Part shown: positions 50,098 through 60,606 of the stretch, one piece after another | Numbering within the stretch: the stretch's first letter is position 1 | Layout of the letters: the number at the start of each line of letters is the position of its first letter | Position numbers and translations under genes: made by a program | Notes under the pieces: generated by a model | Told to the model about the DNA's origin: nothing | What the model saw: the letters and a program-made list of their open reading frames with translations, nothing else | Databases searched by the model: none | Origin: an uncultured Pelagibacteraceae bacterium | Lineage (GTDB): Bacteria; Pseudomonadota; Alphaproteobacteria; Pelagibacterales; Pelagibacteraceae | Reading direction: 5' to 3' | DNA length: 64,000 bases | Assembly: GCA_902581585.1 (NCBI GenBank) | Contig: CACHPB010000001.1 | Coordinates: 230,922 to 294,921 of the forward strand

Positions 50098-50123
50098 TTA
50101 ACTCTATAGCTATATAGAGTTAA
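50098..50123 (-). promoter_or_regulatory. Perfect 11-bp hairpin directly upstream of pyrB
   Basis: The arms ttaactctata (50098-50108) and tatagagttaa (50113-50123) pair perfectly around a 4-nt loop, in the 42-nt spacer between ruvX and pyrB. On the pyrB strand the stem is followed by a short A/T tract and the ATG. It may act as a weak terminator after ruvX or hide the pyrB ribosome-binding site. Function unproven. Confidence 0.5.
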
Positions 50124-50134
50124 CTATGCAAGCA

Positions 50135-50590
50135 TTAATTCTGTAAATAATCTAGGGCTCCTTGTAAAATAAATGCTGCAGCAAATTTATCTATCTCTTT
50201 CTCTCTTTTGCTGACGTTTATGTCTAATTCACTGGACATATTAAAAGCTCCAACTGTGGACAATCTTTCATCCCATAAGCAAACAGGGATATTAATTTTT
50301 TCTGAAAGATTGATTGCTGTATCTTTTGCAGATTGTGACGATTTTCCATAAGAACCATCCATATTTATTGGATTACCAACTATTATGCCTTTGATATCGT
50401 TCTCTTTAATTATACTCTTAATATCTTCAATTAATTTAGAAGACTTTATTTTTTCTAAAGTTTTATAAGGCGTAGCAATTTTTTGATTGCTATCGCTTAT
50501 TGCAATTCCAATCCTTTTTGAACCCAAATCTATACCTATAATTCTTGATCCATCTGATACTTTTGATTTGAATTCATTAATTGTGATCAT
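50135..50590 (-). CDS. ruvX: YqgF/RuvX pre-16S rRNA nuclease
   Basis: 151 residues, RNase-H-like fold. G-I-D-L-G-S-K-R-I-G-I-A-I-S-D near residue 20 carries the first catalytic Asp; G-N-P-I-N-M-D-G-S and W-D-E-R-L-S-T carry the others. Family members finish the 5' end of 16S rRNA and were also named Holliday-junction resolvases. It is divergent from gatC; 49 nt between them must hold both promoters. Confidence 0.93.
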   Translation of the reverse strand: MITINEFKSKVSDGSRIIGIDLGSKRIGIAISDSNQKIATPYKTLEKIKSSKLIEDIKSIIKENDIKGIIVGNPINMDGSYGKSSQSAKDTAINLSEKINIPVCLWDERLSTVGAFNMSSELDINVSKREKEIDKFAAAFILQGALDYLQN

Positions 50591-50639
50591 ATTGTATATT
50601 TTTAACTTAAGTGGTAGTTTGCGACAATATTTTTACCAT

Positions 50640-50927
50640 ATGACTATAGATCTTAAAACTGTAAAACACATATCTAAATTAGCTAGAATCTCACTAGATG
50701 AGAAAAAAGCAGAAAAACTAGCAACTGATATGAATTCAATATTTGAATTTATTGAAAAATTAAATGAATTAAATACAGATAATGTTGAACCATTAACTTC
50801 TATAGCTGAAACAACGTTAAGATTTAGAGATGATAAAATAACTAGTGAAAATATAAGAGAAAAAATATTAAAAAATTCACCAGAAAAAAATGATGATTTT
50901 TTTGTTGTCCCGAAAGTTGTTGAGTAA
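50640..50927 (+). CDS. gatC: Asp/Glu-tRNA amidotransferase subunit C
   Basis: 95 residues from the ATG at 50640 ([17 protein letters not shown]). An upstream in-frame start lies inside the divergent ruvX and is discarded. Small scaffolding subunit that holds GatA and GatB together. Motif E-F-I-E-K-L-N-E-L near the middle. The stop overlaps the gatA start by one base. Confidence 0.94.
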   Translation: MTIDLKTVKHISKLARISLDEKKAEKLATDMNSIFEFIEKLNELNTDNVEPLTSIAETTLRFRDDKITSENIREKILKNSPEKNDDFFVVPKVVE

Positions 50928-52384
50928 TGTCTGAAATAACATCTTTAACACTTTATGAATTAATTAAAAATATTAAAGAGAAAAAAATATCCTCAAATGA
51001 AGCTGCAAAATCTTTTATTGATAGAGCTGAAAAGTCAAAAAAAATAAATGCATATGTAACTAAAAATTTTGAAAATTGTCTTAAACTTTCAAAAGATTTT
51101 GATGATAAACCAAATTTTGATTTAAAACTTCCAGGCATTCCAATTGCTGTAAAAGATCTCTTTTGCACAAATGAAGTAAGAACAACAGCTGGAAGCAATA
51201 TCTTAAATAATTTTGTACCAACCTATGAATCTACCGTAACACAAAATATATGGAACGAAGGAGGCATATTGCTTGGCAAACTTAATTGTGATGAATTTGC
51301 AATGGGATCATCTAATGAAACAAGTTTTTTTGGCAATGTTCAAAACCCAATCGCAGAAGATTTAGTTCCTGGTGGATCATCTGGTGGTTCGTCAGCGGCT
51401 TTAGCAGCTAATTTAACACCTGTAACAATAGGCACTGACACTGGTGGATCTATTAGGCAACCTGCCTCCTTCACTGGTACAGTAGGACTAAAACCTACTT
51501 ATGGCAGCTGTTCACGATATGGAATTGTTGCTTTTGCATCATCTCTAGATCAAGCAGGTCCAATGAGCAAAGATGTCAAAGATAGCTCCATTCTTTTAGA
51601 GGTGATCTCATCATTTGATAAAAAAGATTCAACCTCAATTGATTTTAAAAGAAATAATTATTCATCAGAGCTAACTAGAAATATTAAAGGTTTAAAAATC
51701 GGTATTCCAAAAGAATATAGAGTTGATGGGATGCCAGACGAAATTGAGAAACTTTGGAAAAAAGGTATTGAGTATGCAAAAGATTGTGGAGCAGAAATAA
51801 TTGACATTTCATTACCTCATACTAGCTATGCTTTGCCAACTTATTATATTGTAGCGCCAGCTGAAGCATCATCTAATTTAGCAAGATACGATGGTGTTAA
51901 ATATGGTCTAAGATCTTCTGGGAAAAATTTAATTGATATGTATGAAAAAACTAGATCAGAGGGATTTGGTGAAGAAGTAAAGAGAAGGGTAATGATTGGC
52001 ACCTATGTTTTATCTTCTGGATATTATGATGCTTACTATCTTAAAGCTCAAAAAGTTAGACAATTAATTAAACAAGATTTTGACCAAGCTTATAATAAAG
52101 TAGATGCTATTTTGACACCTTCAACACCTAGTTCTGCATTTAAAATAGGAGAAAAATCTAATGATCCAGTTTCAATGTATTTAAATGATATATTTACTGT
52201 TCCAGTAAACCTTGCAGGTTTACCTGGAATTTCAATACCTGCAGGTGTAGATAAAAATAATTATCCATTGGGTTTACAAATAATAGGTAAACCGTTTGAT
52301 GAACAAACAGTTTTAAATATTGCTTATTCAATGGAGGAAAAAATCAATTATAAAAATAATATAACTGATTGGTGGATGAAATAA
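50927..52384 (+). CDS. gatA: Asp/Glu-tRNA amidotransferase subunit A
   Basis: Glutaminase subunit, amidase-signature family, 485 residues. The Ser-cisSer-Lys triad is visible: K in A-V-K-D-L-F, then G-G-S-S-G-G-S-S and G-T-D-T-G-G-S-I-R. Supplies ammonia to GatB for making Gln-tRNA(Gln), and Asn-tRNA(Asn) if AsnRS is lacking. One-base overlaps with gatC and gatB. Confidence 0.98.
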   Translation: MSEITSLTLYELIKNIKEKKISSNEAAKSFIDRAEKSKKINAYVTKNFENCLKLSKDFDDKPNFDLKLPGIPIAVKDLFCTNEVRTTAGSNILNNFVPTYESTVTQNIWNEGGILLGKLNCDEFAMGSSNETSFFGNVQNPIAEDLVPGGSSGGSSAALAANLTPVTIGTDTGGSIRQPASFTGTVGLKPTYGSCSRYGIVAFASSLDQAGPMSKDVKDSSILLEVISSFDKKDSTSIDFKRNNYSSELTRNIKGLKIGIPKEYRVDGMPDEIEKLWKKGIEYAKDCGAEIIDISLPHTSYALPTYYIVAPAEASSNLARYDGVKYGLRSSGKNLIDMYEKTRSEGFGEEVKRRVMIGTYVLSSGYYDAYYLKAQKVRQLIKQDFDQAYNKVDAILTPSTPSSAFKIGEKSNDPVSMYLNDIFTVPVNLAGLPGISIPAGVDKNNYPLGLQIIGKPFDEQTVLNIAYSMEEKINYKNNITDWWMK

Positions 52385-53859
52385 TGTCTAAAAATAATTC
52401 GGAATATTTAATTGAAAGAAATGATAATGTTTATGAAGTTGTTATAGGACTTGAAGTTCATGCTCAAGTAACATCAAATTCAAAACTTTTTTCATCTTCT
52501 TCTACAAAATTTGGTGCTGAACCTAATACCCAAGTAAGCTTAGTTGATGCAGCTTTTCCAGGCATGCTTCCAGTAATTAATGAATTTTGTGTTAAACAAG
52601 CTATAAAAACTGGCATTGGTTTAAGAGCTAAGATCAATAATAAGTCTGTTTTTGATAGAAAGAATTATTTTTATGCAGATTTACCTCAGGGATATCAAAT
52701 TTCACAATATAAATACCCAATCGTGGGTGAGGGTAATGTTATTTTGGATATGCCTGAAGGTCAAAAACAGGTTGGAATAGAAAGATTACATTTAGAGCAG
52801 GATGCAGGTAAAAGTATTCATGATATTGATCCTAGTAATACACTAGTTGATCTTAATAGATCAGGTGTAGCTTTAATGGAGATTGTTAGTAAGCCTGATC
52901 TAAGATCACCAGATGAAGTGAATGCTTATATAAAAAAACTTAGATCTATTATGAGATATTTAGGAACTTGCGATGGGAACATGCAAGAGGGATCCTTAAG
53001 AGCTGATGTTAATGTGTCTGTAAGAATAAAAGGCTCAACAGATTTAGGAACAAGATGTGAAATAAAAAATGTTAATTCTATCAAATTCATGCAAATGGCA
53101 ATTATTTATGAAGCAAATAGACAAGTTGATTTAATAGAAGAAGGTCAAGAAATAGATCAAGAAACAAGGCTTTTTGACACAAAAAAAAATGAAACAAGAT
53201 CAATGAGATTGAAAGAAGATGCTCATGATTATAGGTACTTTCCAGATCCAGATTTACTTCCATTAGAAGTTACGGATGAATTTATTGATAAACTAAAATC
53301 TGAAATCCCTGAATTACCAGATGATAAAAAGAAAAGATTTATTGATGAATTTAAAGTGTCACCTTATGATGCAACAATACTGGTCTCTGATATCGATACA
53401 GCTAAATATTTTGAAGAAGTTGTTGCCAAAATGGGTAAAAACCGTGACATGAAACTAGCCGTAAATTGGATTACAGGAGAATTATTTGCAGTTTTAAATG
53501 AAAAAAATATTGAAATTGCTCAAAGTCCAATAAGTGCAAAAAATTTGGCAAAATTGATTAATTTAATTAAAAATGGAACAATCTCAGGAAAAATTGCAAA
53601 GACAATATTTGAGTTAATGTTAGATGGTGACATAGACCCTCAAATAATTGTTGAGGAAAAAGGGTTAAAGCAAGAAAGTGATCCAAAAGCATTAGAGGCA
53701 TTAATTGATAAAATAATCAATGATAACAGAGAAAAAGCTATTGAGTACAAACAAGGAAAAGAAAAGCTATTTGGCTTCTTTGTTGGACAGGCAATGAAAG
53801 CTTCAGGTGGAAAAGCTAACCCTCAAATAATTAATGAAATATTAAAGAAGAAACTTTAA
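52384..53859 (+). CDS. gatB: Asp/Glu-tRNA amidotransferase subunit B
   Basis: 491 residues from the ATG that overlaps the gatA stop (TAATG). V-I-G-L-E-V-H-A-Q starts the catalytic cradle; E-I-V-S-K-P-D-x-R-S-P and [10 protein letters not shown] follow; a C-terminal tRNA-binding tail with G-Q-x-M-K-A-x-G-G-K-A-N-P is present. ATP-dependent amidation of misacylated tRNA. Last gene of gatCAB. Confidence 0.98.
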   Translation: MSKNNSEYLIERNDNVYEVVIGLEVHAQVTSNSKLFSSSSTKFGAEPNTQVSLVDAAFPGMLPVINEFCVKQAIKTGIGLRAKINNKSVFDRKNYFYADLPQGYQISQYKYPIVGEGNVILDMPEGQKQVGIERLHLEQDAGKSIHDIDPSNTLVDLNRSGVALMEIVSKPDLRSPDEVNAYIKKLRSIMRYLGTCDGNMQEGSLRADVNVSVRIKGSTDLGTRCEIKNVNSIKFMQMAIIYEANRQVDLIEEGQEIDQETRLFDTKKNETRSMRLKEDAHDYRYFPDPDLLPLEVTDEFIDKLKSEIPELPDDKKKRFIDEFKVSPYDATILVSDIDTAKYFEEVVAKMGKNRDMKLAVNWITGELFAVLNEKNIEIAQSPISAKNLAKLINLIKNGTISGKIAKTIFELMLDGDIDPQIIVEEKGLKQESDPKALEALIDKIINDNREKAIEYKQGKEKLFGFFVGQAMKASGGKANPQIINEILKKKL

Positions 53860-53896
53860 TTTAACTAAACCTATAGTCATTATATAATTAAGATAG

Positions 53897-54547
53897 ATGG
53901 GAAAGAATATTGAAATTTCTGAAAAAATCGAAAAATATATTAATAATTTTAGTCTTAAACTAAACTCAGTTCAAAAAGAAATCATAGATTATAATAATAC
54001 CCTTGGAAATGAAAAAAGAATGCAAGTAGCAATATCTCAATGTCATTTTCTCCATTTAATAATAAAAATATCTAATATAAAAAATGTGCTTGAGATTGGA
54101 ACTTTTACTGGTTTAAGTGCACTTTCTATTGCCCTTGCACTTCCTGATGATGGAAAACTTACAGCACTTGATAAAGACAAAGAGACAAACAAGATCGCAG
54201 TAAGTTTTTTTAAGAAAGCTAATCAAGATAAAAAAATTCAAACGATTGTAAAACCTGCGCTAGATAGTTTAGATGAATTAAAAAAACAAAAATATGATAT
54301 GGTTTTTATTGATGCTGATAAGCTTAACTATAAAGAATATTATGAAAAATCATTAAAAATAATAAAAAAAGGTGGTTTGATCATTATTGATAATGTTTTA
54401 TGGCCTGGTGAAGTTGCAGATGAAGATAATATGGATAAATTTACATTAAATATTAGAGAATTAAATGAGTATGTATCAACTGATAAAAGAGTAGAGCAAA
54501 TAATTATCCCATTAGGAGATGGAATGACTGTTTGTAGAGTTTTATAA
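53897..54547 (+). CDS. SAM-dependent O-methyltransferase, family 3 (caffeoyl-CoA type)
   Basis: 216 residues. SAM site V-L-E-I-G-T-F-T-G-L-S-A-L near residue 63, acidic loop L-D-K-D, V-F-I-D-A-D-K with metal-binding Asp, and I-I-D-N-V-L-W-P-G-E-V. Family members methylate catechol-like or tRNA substrates; a TrmR-type tRNA cmo5U role is possible since trhO, which makes ho5U, follows with a one-base overlap. That link is inference. Confidence 0.85.
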   Translation: MGKNIEISEKIEKYINNFSLKLNSVQKEIIDYNNTLGNEKRMQVAISQCHFLHLIIKISNIKNVLEIGTFTGLSALSIALALPDDGKLTALDKDKETNKIAVSFFKKANQDKKIQTIVKPALDSLDELKKQKYDMVFIDADKLNYKEYYEKSLKIIKKGGLIIIDNVLWPGEVADEDNMDKFTLNIRELNEYVSTDKRVEQIIIPLGDGMTVCRVL

Positions 54548-55449
54548 TGTTTAATATTTTTGGTTTTTATAAATTTAAAAAATTTGATAATCTTAAAAAA
54601 TTGAAAAATAGATTAGAAAATAATCTTAAAGATTATGAAATTAGAGGAACAATAATAATTTCACCCGAAGGTGTTAATGGAACAATTTCAGATAAAAAAA
54701 ATAACCTTTTAAAAATCAATAAACTTTTAAAAAAAATATTATCTATAAAAAAATTTAATTCAGAAAATAATTCTAATAGTAAATTTAATCCATTTCATAA
54801 ACTTAAAATTAAAATCAAAAAAGAAGTTGTTCCGATGGGTTTTAAAGTTAGAAACTATAATTTTCCTAAGAACAACCTAAATCCAAGGGAATGGAATAAA
54901 ATAATTAAAAAAAAGGATACAGTTTTGATAGATGCACGGAAATCTTTTGAGTATGATGTGGGTACTTTTAAAAAATCTTTAAATCCAAATATAGAAAACT
55001 TTCGTGAATTTCCTAAATATTTAAATCAATTTAAAAATAGCGAAAATATAGCAATGTTTTGTACAGGCGGTATCAGGTGCGAAAAAGCAAACATTTATTT
55101 AAAAAAAAAAGGATTTAGAAATGTATATGTTTTAAAAGGCGGAATTATTAACTATCTGAATAATATTAATAAAAAAAATAGTCAATGGAACGGCGAATGT
55201 TTTGTTTTTGATAATAGAGTTTCAATAAAACATGGCTTGAGGCAGGGCAGTTATTCAATTTGTAGCGCTTGTAGAAAACCTGTCTCAATTAAAGAGAAAA
55301 AATCACCTAAGTATGCTGAGGGTATTCATTGTCCAAAATGTCACGATTCTTTAACAGATGATCAAAAATCAAGATTTGCTATGAGGCAAAAACAGATATT
55401 ACTTGCAAAAAAATTAGGTAAGAGACATATCTTCAAAAAAGAATATTAA
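54547..55449 (+). CDS. trhO: tRNA uridine 34 hydroxylase TrhO (rhodanese fold)
   Basis: 300 residues. N-terminal ferredoxin-like domain (R-G-T-I-I-I-S-P-E-G-V-N-G-T), a rhodanese domain with D-A-R-K-S-F-E and active-site loop F-C-T-G-G-I-R-C near residue 175, and a C-terminal cysteine cluster (C-S-A-C near 238, C-P-K-C near 259). Uses prephenate-linked chemistry or O2 to make 5-hydroxyuridine at wobble U34 of several tRNAs. Overlaps the O-methyltransferase by one base. Confidence 0.93.
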   Translation: MFNIFGFYKFKKFDNLKKLKNRLENNLKDYEIRGTIIISPEGVNGTISDKKNNLLKINKLLKKILSIKKFNSENNSNSKFNPFHKLKIKIKKEVVPMGFKVRNYNFPKNNLNPREWNKIIKKKDTVLIDARKSFEYDVGTFKKSLNPNIENFREFPKYLNQFKNSENIAMFCTGGIRCEKANIYLKKKGFRNVYVLKGGIINYLNNINKKNSQWNGECFVFDNRVSIKHGLRQGSYSICSACRKPVSIKEKKSPKYAEGIHCPKCHDSLTDDQKSRFAMRQKQILLAKKLGKRHIFKKEY

Positions 55450-55466
55450 AATAATAATTAATTTAT

Positions 55467-56828
55467 ATGGACTTGCTTAAAGAAAATATTCCTGTGCTTG
55501 TAAGAAAACTTGCAATACCAGCAAGTGTTGGAACGCTCTTTCAAACTTTATATAATATTGTAGATACATTTTATTCTGGACTAATTTCACCAGAGGCTCT
55601 ATCTGCTTTGAGTAAATCTTTTCCAATATACTTTATAATTGTTGCAACATCTATTGGTGTTACTGTAGGTGGTACTTCATTGATAGGAAATAGTATCGGA
55701 GAAAAAAATGAAAAAAATGCTTCGTACTATTTTACTCATATTATAATTTATGGTTTACTAATTTCAGTTTTTATAACATTTATAGGACTCTATTTTTCGG
55801 AAAAGGTATTTAATCTGATGGGATCAACTCAAGAAATTACAAATTTGGGTCTCCAATATACAAATATTATGTTTTATGGATCATTCCTATTTTTCCTTGT
55901 TGTTTCATTAAATTCGCTTTTACATGCTGAAGGAGATACAAAAACATACAGAAATGTTTTAATTCTTAGTTTTCTTTTAAATATAATTTTAAATCCCATT
56001 TTAATATTTGGGTTTTTATTTATTCCAGCAATGGGAATGATGGGAATAGGTTTATCAACAATTATTGCACAATTAATAGCATTTCTAATTATTCTTTTTA
56101 AAGTTTTACAAAATCCACGAGTTAAAAAAATTACAATTGAATATTTTAACGTAAAATTTATTTTTTTAAAAAATATTTTCTTTCAATCAATGCCAATATC
56201 AATTGCAATATGTGGATATGCTGTAGCAGCTACATTTATTTTCACTTATGTTGGCCAGACAAGTGAACTAGCAGTTGCTGGGTATGGTGCAGCTACGAGA
56301 ATAGAGCAGGTTGTTTTACTGCCAATACTGGGAATAAATACTGCAATAATCTCAATTATAGCTCAAAACTTTGGTGCAAATAACTTTGATAGAGTTAAAG
56401 AGACTTACTTCGTTTCAATTAAATACGGGCTTATCTTGATGGTTTTTTCAGGGATATTAGTTTATTTAACAGCCGATATAGTTCCAAGGTTTTTTTCAAG
56501 CAACGAAGTGGTATTAGAATATGGAAGAAGGTATTTAAAAATTGCAGCTTTCATATTACCGGCTTACCCAATTTTCTTTTTATCTAATGGATTTTTTATG
56601 GGTTTGAAGAAGTCAAATTATGCAATGGTCAACAATATGATGAGAAATGTACTAGTGCCAATATGTGTTTTCTATTTAGCTATATACTTATCAGCAGACT
56701 TTGATACTTTTTTTTGGCTATGGTTTGTTTTCCAGTGGACCCTATCTATACTTTTATTTACGTATGTTAGTTATTATATAAAAAAAAAATTAAATAAATC
56801 TAGCACTGTCCTTAATCCACAACCATAA
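55467..56828 (+). CDS. MATE-family efflux transporter
   Basis: 453 residues with twelve predicted membrane segments in two six-helix lobes. N-terminal P-A-S-V-G-T-L-F-Q-T-L-Y-N-I-V-D, E-G-D-T-K near residue 153, and the second-lobe G-Y-G-A-A-T-R-I-E-Q match the Na+ or H+ drug/organic-cation exporters. The substrate cannot be told. Its 3' end overlaps soxG on the opposite strand by 39 nt, the longest convergent overlap in the window. Confidence 0.9.
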   Translation: MDLLKENIPVLVRKLAIPASVGTLFQTLYNIVDTFYSGLISPEALSALSKSFPIYFIIVATSIGVTVGGTSLIGNSIGEKNEKNASYYFTHIIIYGLLISVFITFIGLYFSEKVFNLMGSTQEITNLGLQYTNIMFYGSFLFFLVVSLNSLLHAEGDTKTYRNVLILSFLLNIILNPILIFGFLFIPAMGMMGIGLSTIIAQLIAFLIILFKVLQNPRVKKITIEYFNVKFIFLKNIFFQSMPISIAICGYAVAATFIFTYVGQTSELAVAGYGAATRIEQVVLLPILGINTAIISIIAQNFGANNFDRVKETYFVSIKYGLILMVFSGILVYLTADIVPRFFSSNEVVLEYGRRYLKIAAFILPAYPIFFLSNGFFMGLKKSNYAMVNNMMRNVLVPICVFYLAIYLSADFDTFFWLWFVFQWTLSILLFTYVSYYIKKKLNKSSTVLNPQP

Positions 56829-57335
56829 ATCTTCTGAAAAGGATCTTCTTACAAAAAGATTAATTTCATTGATTCCTTTATGGTGGATAATCACATCTGT
56901 ATGATTTAAGAGGGTTTGTGTAACTGAGTTTTTAGTTTTTTTGAAACTTTCAAAATTAAATGGCGATCCAGAGGAAAGCAGATCAAAAGTCTTATTACCT
57001 TTAATATTAATACAAATCCATTGATTTGAGACATCAACGACTGAACCAAAATTGAGTTTTGAAATTTCATTAAAAAGTTTATTGAATAATTGTTGATCTT
57101 CGACGTCAAAATATACTAACCATTCGTCTGGACTTAGCCACAGTGTATTGTATTGTTGATTTGATGAACTTGAATTTGGCTCAATAGGTAAAATTATAGA
57201 TAAGATTTTTCCTATTTTAGTAAAAAATTCTTTCTTTTTTCCTCTTAAATTTATTTTTACAATTGGTTCAGATAATGAAATTTCGAGACCCTCAAATGAA
57301 CCTTTTTCAAATTTAGGATATTCTTGATTAAGCAT
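56790..57335 (-). CDS. soxG: Sarcosine oxidase gamma subunit
   Basis: 181 residues, the usual size for SoxG. Shows S-P-D-E-W-L-V near residue 71 and ends S-F-S-E-D-L-W-L-W-I-K-D. Structural folate-binding-fold subunit of heterotetrameric sarcosine oxidase. Starts 8 nt inside the end of soxA. The 3' end is overlapped by the convergent MATE gene. Confidence 0.9.
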   Translation of the reverse strand: MLNQEYPKFEKGSFEGLEISLSEPIVKINLRGKKKEFFTKIGKILSIILPIEPNSSSSNQQYNTLWLSPDEWLVYFDVEDQQLFNKLFNEISKLNFGSVVDVSNQWICINIKGNKTFDLLSSGSPFNFESFKKTKNSVTQTLLNHTDVIIHHKGINEINLFVRRSFSEDLWLWIKDSARFI

Positions 57336-60330
57336 TTATCCTCTTATTTTCTTTATCTAGAAAAACAGAGTCAGAAACTGTTACATTTATGTTTTTATTT
57401 TCCATTGGTACAATAAGTTTTTGGCCTTTCATTGTTTTTCCACTTTTTACGACAGCAAGTGCAATTGATTTTTTTAAATTTGGGCTAAAGTAACTCGATG
57501 TTACATGCCCAATCATTTCTATGGGTTTTTTGCTCATATCAGAAACAATCTGAGCTCCTTCTTCTAATATTTCATTTGGATCATCTGTGAGTAATCCTAC
57601 AAGTTGTTTTCTATCTTCTCTAATAGTATCACTTCTATAAAGTGATCTTTTTCCAATAAAATCATATTTTTTTTTGCTAACTATCCAATCCATTTGAAGG
57701 TCAATTGGCGTCATAGTTCCATCTGTATCTTGACCAACAATAATAAAACCTTTTTCAGCTCTTAATAAATGCATGGTTTCCGTTCCGTAAGGTGTAATCT
57801 TAAATTCTTTTCCTGCCTCAATGCATTTTTCCCATAACGATTTACCATATTGTGACTCTATATTAATTTCATAGCTAAGTTCGCCAGTAAAACTTATTCT
57901 CATTATTCTACAAATTATTTCATCAATTTTGCCATTTTGATAAGACATATGTGGAAAAGCATCATCACTAAAATCTTTATCTGGAAATATTTTTTTTAAT
58001 ATTTTTTTAGAATTTGGCCCACATATACTTGCTGTCGAGTAGTGGTCTGTGACTGAAGTTAAGTAAACATCTAACTCAGGCCACTCTGTTTGTAAATAAT
58101 CTTCAAGTTTTGAAAGAACATTAGCTGCTCCTCCAGTTGTTGTAGTCATTAGGTAATGATTTTCACCTAATCTTGTCGTAACACCATCATCATAAACCAT
58201 GCCATCTTCATTTAACATCAATCCATATCTGCATTTTCCAATTTCTAATTTTGACCATGCATTTGTGTAAACTCTATTTAAAAATTCAGATGCGTCAGTT
58301 CCTTGAATATCTATTTTTCCAAGTGTAGAAGCATCTAAAATTCCTGCACTATCTCTAGCTGCCTTACTTTCTCTTTGAACAGCATCATGAAGACCTTCGT
58401 CATTAATAGGGTAGTACCAAGGTCTTTTCCATTGTCCAACATTTTCGTATTTAGCATTATTTTGACTATGCCATTCATGAATTGACGTTTTTCTTACAAT
58501 ATCAAAAAACTTACCTACATTTCTACCAACTATTGACCCAAAAGTTAATGGTGTAAACGGTGGTCTAAATGTTGTTGTTCCTAATGTACCCATTTTAACA
58601 CCAGCAGTATCTGCAATAATCCCCAATGCATGCATGTTGGATAGTTTGCCCTGATCAGTTGCCATACCAGTTGTTGTGTAACGTTTTACATGTTCAATAG
58701 ATTTAAAACCCTCTCTAAGCGCAAGTTTTATATCTTTTGCTGTAGAGTCATTTTGAAAATCAATAAAAGATTTGCATTTACCCTCTGATATATAATTTGG
58801 TAGTAGCCATATATTTCTTTTATCTATTTCTTTTGAGTTTAGTACAGAAGTGTTGTCAAATTCATTTTCACTGACCTTCAAAAAATTCTTTACTTTGTTA
58901 TTTGTATTCTTAATTATATCATCAAGTTCAAAGTCACCATTACATGATCCAACATTAATATGATTTTCGTCAATCTCATTTGGTATAAAAGTTTGATCAA
59001 TTTCTCTAAAATCTAACTTTCCACCAGATTGTGTATGCATGTGAACCATTGGTGTCCAACCACCACTCAGTGCTAAGCAATCACAGTTAATTCTATTTTT
59101 ATCTCCAACAACATTTGATCCATCTTCTGACAAATTCATTATGTCAATAGAATTTATTTTTCTATGACCATAAGTGTTAACTATTGTTGAGTTCCAATAG
59201 ATTTTAACCCCAAGTTTTTCAGCATTTTTTACAATTTTGGAATTAGATTTTTTTCTTATATCAATTATTTCGACAGATATTCCTTTTTCTTTCAACGAAA
59301 CAGCCGTTTCGTAAGCACCATCATTATTAGTAAATATCACATTATTAAATCCACAAGACACACCATAAAAATCTAAATATTTTTTTACGGAGTTAGAAAG
59401 CATTATTCCTGGTCTGTCGTTATTATTAAATACAAGGGGTCTTTCAATGGCACCAGTAGCCACTATTACTTTATCAGCTCTAATTTTCCATAATCTCTGT
59501 CTGATTCCACCATTTCTTTTATCCAATGGTATGTGGTCTGAAATATTTTCTTTTGCTAATAGGTAATTATAACTATGATAAGCTGCTAAGCTTGTTCTAG
59601 TTTTGATTGTTAAATTATCTAATTTTTTAAGTTCAGCTATCTCCTCATTTAGCCATTCACTAGAATATTTATTATTAATTTTATAATTTTCATTCTTTTG
59701 ATATATTGTTGACCCGCCAAGAATATTTTTATCTTCAATCAATATTGTTTTTAAATTATTTTTAGCAGCAATTTTTGATGCAATAATTCCAGAAATACCA
59801 CCACCTATAACTAATACATCAAAATGAACATGTTTATGATCATACAATTCAGGATCTGGTTTTGTTGGTGATTTCCCAAGTCCTGCAGACATTCTTATCA
59901 GTGGTTCATAAATTTTTTTCCAGAAACTTTTAGGCCACATAAAAGTCTTATAATAAAAACCTGCAGGTATAAATGGAGATATAAGATTGTTAATTCCACC
60001 TATATCAAATTTAACGCTAGGCCAACAATTTTGACTTGAGGCTTTTAAACCCTCATATAATTCAATCTCTGTTGCTCTAACATTAGGTTCTGTTATATCT
60101 GTATCTTCATTTATTTGGCATATCGCATTAGGTTCTTCTGATCCACAAGACATTATTCCTCTTGGTCGGTGATATTTAAAGCTTCTACCAACTAAATGAA
60201 CTCCATTTGCAAGTAGGGCAGATGCTAAAGTATCACCTTCAAATCCGTGATAAGATTTTCCATCGAAATAAAATGATACAGATTTAGTTTGATCTACATA
60301 TTTTGTCTTATTAACTCTGAATTTTGTCAT
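57328..60330 (-). CDS. soxA: Sarcosine oxidase alpha subunit
   Basis: 1000 residues. N-terminal ferredoxin-like domain without iron-sulphur cysteines, then a dinucleotide-binding Rossmann domain (D-V-L-V-I-G-G-G-I-S-G, from about residue 171), and a C-terminal GcvT-like folate domain (from about 600). It takes the methylene group formed from sarcosine onto tetrahydrofolate. Order soxB-soxD-soxA-soxG and the one-base to 8-nt joins show one operon. In SAR11 this connects betaine/dimethylglycine breakdown to glycine and one-carbon supply. Confidence 0.96.
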   Translation of the reverse strand: MTKFRVNKTKYVDQTKSVSFYFDGKSYHGFEGDTLASALLANGVHLVGRSFKYHRPRGIMSCGSEEPNAICQINEDTDITEPNVRATEIELYEGLKASSQNCWPSVKFDIGGINNLISPFIPAGFYYKTFMWPKSFWKKIYEPLIRMSAGLGKSPTKPDPELYDHKHVHFDVLVIGGGISGIIASKIAAKNNLKTILIEDKNILGGSTIYQKNENYKINNKYSSEWLNEEIAELKKLDNLTIKTRTSLAAYHSYNYLLAKENISDHIPLDKRNGGIRQRLWKIRADKVIVATGAIERPLVFNNNDRPGIMLSNSVKKYLDFYGVSCGFNNVIFTNNDGAYETAVSLKEKGISVEIIDIRKKSNSKIVKNAEKLGVKIYWNSTIVNTYGHRKINSIDIMNLSEDGSNVVGDKNRINCDCLALSGGWTPMVHMHTQSGGKLDFREIDQTFIPNEIDENHINVGSCNGDFELDDIIKNTNNKVKNFLKVSENEFDNTSVLNSKEIDKRNIWLLPNYISEGKCKSFIDFQNDSTAKDIKLALREGFKSIEHVKRYTTTGMATDQGKLSNMHALGIIADTAGVKMGTLGTTTFRPPFTPLTFGSIVGRNVGKFFDIVRKTSIHEWHSQNNAKYENVGQWKRPWYYPINDEGLHDAVQRESKAARDSAGILDASTLGKIDIQGTDASEFLNRVYTNAWSKLEIGKCRYGLMLNEDGMVYDDGVTTRLGENHYLMTTTTGGAANVLSKLEDYLQTEWPELDVYLTSVTDHYSTASICGPNSKKILKKIFPDKDFSDDAFPHMSYQNGKIDEIICRIMRISFTGELSYEINIESQYGKSLWEKCIEAGKEFKITPYGTETMHLLRAEKGFIIVGQDTDGTMTPIDLQMDWIVSKKKYDFIGKRSLYRSDTIREDRKQLVGLLTDDPNEILEEGAQIVSDMSKKPIEMIGHVTSSYFSPNLKKSIALAVVKSGKTMKGQKLIVPMENKNINVTVSDSVFLDKENKRINA

Positions 60331-60606
60331 TTATTCTACCGGTGGTTTTTCACCCATTTTATAAATTGCATGTATTTTGTCGTTTGATGTGTCTCTAACC
60401 ATATTAAACCATTTTCTACATCCATGAGCATGGTTCCATCTTTCGAACTGAACTCCTTTAATATTCTTTCTCATAAACAGATATTCTGCCCATTGATCAT
60501 CACTTAGTTCAGTTGGTTGTTTTGGTCTAACTATGTGAGCTTCACCTCCACATGAAAATTCACTTTGGTCTCTTTCACCACAATATGGACAATTTATTAA
60601 AAACAT
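60331..60606 (-). CDS. soxD: Sarcosine oxidase delta subunit
   Basis: 91 residues, usual size. Zinc ligands match the known structure: Cys6 and Cys9 (C-P-Y-C), His59 and Cys63 (H-A-H-G-C). Bridges the alpha and beta subunits. Abuts soxA and overlaps soxB by one base. Confidence 0.96.
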   Translation of the reverse strand: MFLINCPYCGERDQSEFSCGGEAHIVRPKQPTELSDDQWAEYLFMRKNIKGVQFERWNHAHGCRKWFNMVRDTSNDKIHAIYKMGEKPPVE

